DNA from: Myxococcota bacterium
Lineage (GTDB): Bacteria; Myxococcota; XYA12-FULL-58-9; JALHOP01
Reading direction: 5' to 3'
Length of the DNA stretch: 64,000 bases
Assembly (NCBI GenBank): GCA_022842935.1
Contig: JALHOP010000008.1
Location: 248,001 to 312,000 of the forward strand
Shown piece after piece: positions 62,259 through 64,000 of the stretch. Below the pieces are notes generated by a model. It was not told the DNA's origin. It saw only the letters and a program-made list of their open reading frames with translations, and did no database searches. Made by a program: the position numbers and the translations under genes. Every line of letters begins with the position of its first letter. Within the stretch, counting starts at the first letter, position 1.

Positions 62259-63079
62259 TGAATCACAAGAACGCGCTGCGTGACGCACAGGAGCTGGTCG
62301 CGAAGGGGCTCCCGACCCGACGTCATCGTCGCTTGAGAGAACATCTGCGCGGCTGCGACGATTGCATGCGGCACTACGAACGACTGCGGGCCGTCGAAGA
62401 CGCCCTTACGCCCGCATCGGTGATCTCCGACGTCGCGCTCGAGCGCATCGGCGCCCTGGTCCTCGACGAGGTGAGCCCACCCGCAACGCGGCGTGGCTAT
62501 TGGGCATGGGTCGGCGGACTGGGGACAGTATCCGCCATGGCACTGATGCTTGTCCTCGTCAGCCCGCGAACACCGGACGATGAGCTCACACCTCGCGGCG
62601 TCACCGCGACGGGCAACGGGCACGGCCTCGCCGCTTTCGTCGTTGACCCGACGCGCGGCGATGTCGCGCGTGCGACGGTTGGCGCCGATCGGCGCGTCAT
62701 CGTCCCCGCCGGCAAAGTCGTCCAGCTCGCCTACCGCAACGCGGCGTATCGCTACGTGATGGTCGTCGGCGTCGATGCGAGCCATGAGGTGCAGTGGTAT
62801 CATCCGGCCGAGCAAGAACGAGCGTCGGGGGGTGTTGCTCTCGTCGCCGGTGCGATCGACGAACCGCTGCCAGGCGCATGGAGCATCGACCGCGATATGA
62901 CACCACAACGCCTGTTCGCCGTTTTCGCCGATGCGCCGATCGACGCGGAAGCAGTCACACGCGCCGTCGAGCGTCTACGCGCGAGTGGCCAATCGGTTCG
63001 TAACGCCGAGCGCCTCCCGGGCCTAGCTTACGCTCAAGACAGTCTCCTCCTCGACATCGCCGAGCCCACGGGCCATTGA
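62255..63079 (+). CDS. Membrane anti-sigma factor with zinc-binding-type N terminus
   Basis: 274 residues. The N-terminal cytoplasmic part contains HRRLREHLRGCDDCMRHYERL, the HxxxCxxC signature of zinc-associated anti-sigma domains. One membrane helix (YWAWVGGLGTVSAMALMLVLVS) follows. The periplasmic domain has a strand-rich fold (VVQLAYRNAAYRYVMVVGVDASHEVQWYHPAEQE). It should hold the preceding sigma factor inactive until a periplasmic signal. It is coupled to both neighbours. Confidence 0.83.
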   Translation: MMNHKNALRDAQELVAKGLPTRRHRRLREHLRGCDDCMRHYERLRAVEDALTPASVISDVALERIGALVLDEVSPPATRRGYWAWVGGLGTVSAMALMLVLVSPRTPDDELTPRGVTATGNGHGLAAFVVDPTRGDVARATVGADRRVIVPAGKVVQLAYRNAAYRYVMVVGVDASHEVQWYHPAEQERASGGVALVAGAIDEPLPGAWSIDRDMTPQRLFAVFADAPIDAEAVTRAVERLRASGQSVRNAERLPGLAYAQDSLLLDIAEPTGH

Positions 63080-63921
63080 TGCACGTGATGCGCGCCATAG
63101 CAGTATTCGGCGTGGGCATGGCTCTCGCCGCGTGCGGCCTCGACCTCGCACGACGCGACGGCGAGCTTTCGGTCGTGTTGCTCGATAACGAGCCGTTTCG
63201 GGACAACGAAGCGGTGATCCGTATCGAGCACGACGACGTCGAATCCGAGAGTCGGCATCCGGTCGCCAACGAGATCATCCTCGAGTCGGTCCCAGCCGGG
63301 AACTGCCGCGTGAGCGCAGTGATTAGCGGCCAGGATCTCACCTCCAACCGCCTTCCCGTCTACGTCTACGAAACAACGCGCGCGAGCATCGGGCTCACGT
63401 TCTTTGCCCAATCCGCCGCAGCGGACGACGACGACGGCGACACCATAAGCAACGTCGATGACAATTGCATCGACGTCGCAAATCCCGATCAGAGCGATGG
63501 CGACCGCGATGGCGTCGGCGATACGTGCGACAACTGCCCTGCCTTTCCACATCCCCTACAGACCAACAGTGACGGCGATCTCTTCGGAGACCTCTGCGAC
63601 CCAGACATCGACGGCGACGGCATCCTGAACGTCCAAGATGCGTGTCCTCGCGACAGCGCTGGCAGCGTCGATCGAGACGGCGACCGCGTCTGCGATGGTC
63701 GCGACACATGTCCAGACCAAGACAACCCGACCCAGGACGACTGTGACGGCGACGGGGTCGGTGACGCGTGCGACACTGACATCGACGGCGATGGCGTCGA
63801 CAACGAGAACGGCGACAACTGCCCGTTCGCATGGAACCCCGATCAAGAGGACAGCAACGGCGACCGCATCGGTGACGCCTGCGCGACCGGCGCCAACACC
63901 TGTGTCCCGGAGGCATCATGA
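63079..63921 (+). CDS. Thrombospondin type 3 repeat lipoprotein
   Basis: 280 residues with a lipoprotein signal (MALAAC), a short beta domain, then a chain of calcium-binding type 3 repeats (DGDxDGVGDxCDNCP, DIDGDGILNVQDACP, DCDGDGVGDACDTDIDGDG). These bind Ca2+ and form rigid surface stalks. The start is taken at ATG 63079 in a TGATG overlap with the anti-sigma stop; TTG 63076 and ATG 63088 are alternatives. Co-transcription with the sigma/anti-sigma pair suggests it is part of the sensed surface structure. Confidence 0.78.
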   Translation: MHVMRAIAVFGVGMALAACGLDLARRDGELSVVLLDNEPFRDNEAVIRIEHDDVESESRHPVANEIILESVPAGNCRVSAVISGQDLTSNRLPVYVYETTRASIGLTFFAQSAAADDDDGDTISNVDDNCIDVANPDQSDGDRDGVGDTCDNCPAFPHPLQTNSDGDLFGDLCDPDIDGDGILNVQDACPRDSAGSVDRDGDRVCDGRDTCPDQDNPTQDDCDGDGVGDACDTDIDGDGVDNENGDNCPFAWNPDQEDSNGDRIGDACATGANTCVPEAS

Positions 63922-64000
63922 GACAGGGCATGTTGTTTCTAGCCTTGCTGCTCGCGGCCTGCGGCACCGAGCCGCCCGGCGGCGGCGGTGGCGGCGACGA
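63918..64000 (+). CDS. Lipoprotein, 3' truncated by window end
   Basis: Only about 27 residues are visible: MRQGMLFLALLLAAC lipoprotein signal, then TEPP and a poly-Gly run. The ATG overlaps the stop of the type 3 repeat gene, so it continues the sigma-factor operon. Nothing can be said about its body. Confidence 0.7.
   Translation, partial: MRQGMLFLALLLAACGTEPPGGGGGGD

Overview
The window is high-GC DNA with short intergenic gaps and many 4-bp start/stop overlaps (ATGA or GTGA). Several features point to a Myxococcota (deltaproteobacterial-type) chromosome. There are many small lipoproteins, FecR, HDOD and TPR proteins and thrombospondin type 3 repeats. A matrixin protease has a Cys-TM-Arg tail resembling MYXO-CTERM, and one lipoprotein resembles the MXAN_6521/LA_1396 family. 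The lineage is inferred from gene content, because no 16S gene is present. Both ends cut through genes.

Left part (1-15 kb). A glycolipid-type operon comes first: polyprenol-phosphate mannose synthase, MsbA-like ABC exporter, a PHP-fold protein with lost metal ligands, and a DUF374 acyltransferase. Housekeeping and hypothetical genes follow: a C26 glutamine-amidotransferase-type hydrolase, YaeQ, a DEAD-box helicase, a luciferase-like oxidoreductase and a rhomboid protease. A Tat-exported Ig/propeller gene is broken by two in-frame stops. Then come MlaC, a lipoprotein and cystathionine beta-synthase.

15-31 kb. After an AmpG-like permease comes a tightly overlapping four-gene operon: C39-type peptidase, RimK-type ATP-grasp ligase, GCS2-type carboxylate-amine ligase and N-formylglutamate amidohydrolase-like enzyme. 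I regard it as the best candidate for an uncharacterised biochemical system. GNAT, glyoxalase II and cystathionine gamma-lyase/synthase genes follow. Next are a matrixin, an NCS1-like membrane protein, a ribbon-helix-helix protein beside a ParA ATPase with two N-terminal zinc-finger repeats, and an S9 peptidase.

31-46.5 kb. An amidohydrolase lipoprotein, a Sua5/YciO protein with a small coupled ORF and a TPR protein lead to two GT-C type membrane glycosyltransferases. Then come an opine dehydrogenase coupled to an EamA exporter (the CntM-CntI arrangement of opine metallophore loci, without a nicotianamine-synthase gene) and an M1 aminopeptidase. A 150-bp array of hairpins separates the last of these from a convergent FecR gene. 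HDOD, peroxidase-like and L,D-transpeptidase genes complete the section.

46.6-51 kb. A minus-strand rRNA operon reads promoter, boxA-like leader, tRNA-Ile(GAT), tRNA-Ala(TGC), 23S, 5S, terminator. It has no 16S gene. The consensus-like promoter directly upstream of tRNA-Ile argues that 16S is genuinely unlinked here.

51-64 kb. Small hypothetical proteins and an acyl-CoA dehydrogenase-like gene are followed by DusB with four small DUF883/YtxH-like membrane proteins. Next come a histidine phosphatase, a TonB-like protein, a beta-barrel protein, glyoxalase I and a protein of two PARP-type zinc fingers. Two paralogous Asp-rich lipoproteins share a conserved 5' leader. They precede a sigma factor/anti-sigma pair coupled to a thrombospondin-type-3-repeat lipoprotein and a further, truncated lipoprotein.
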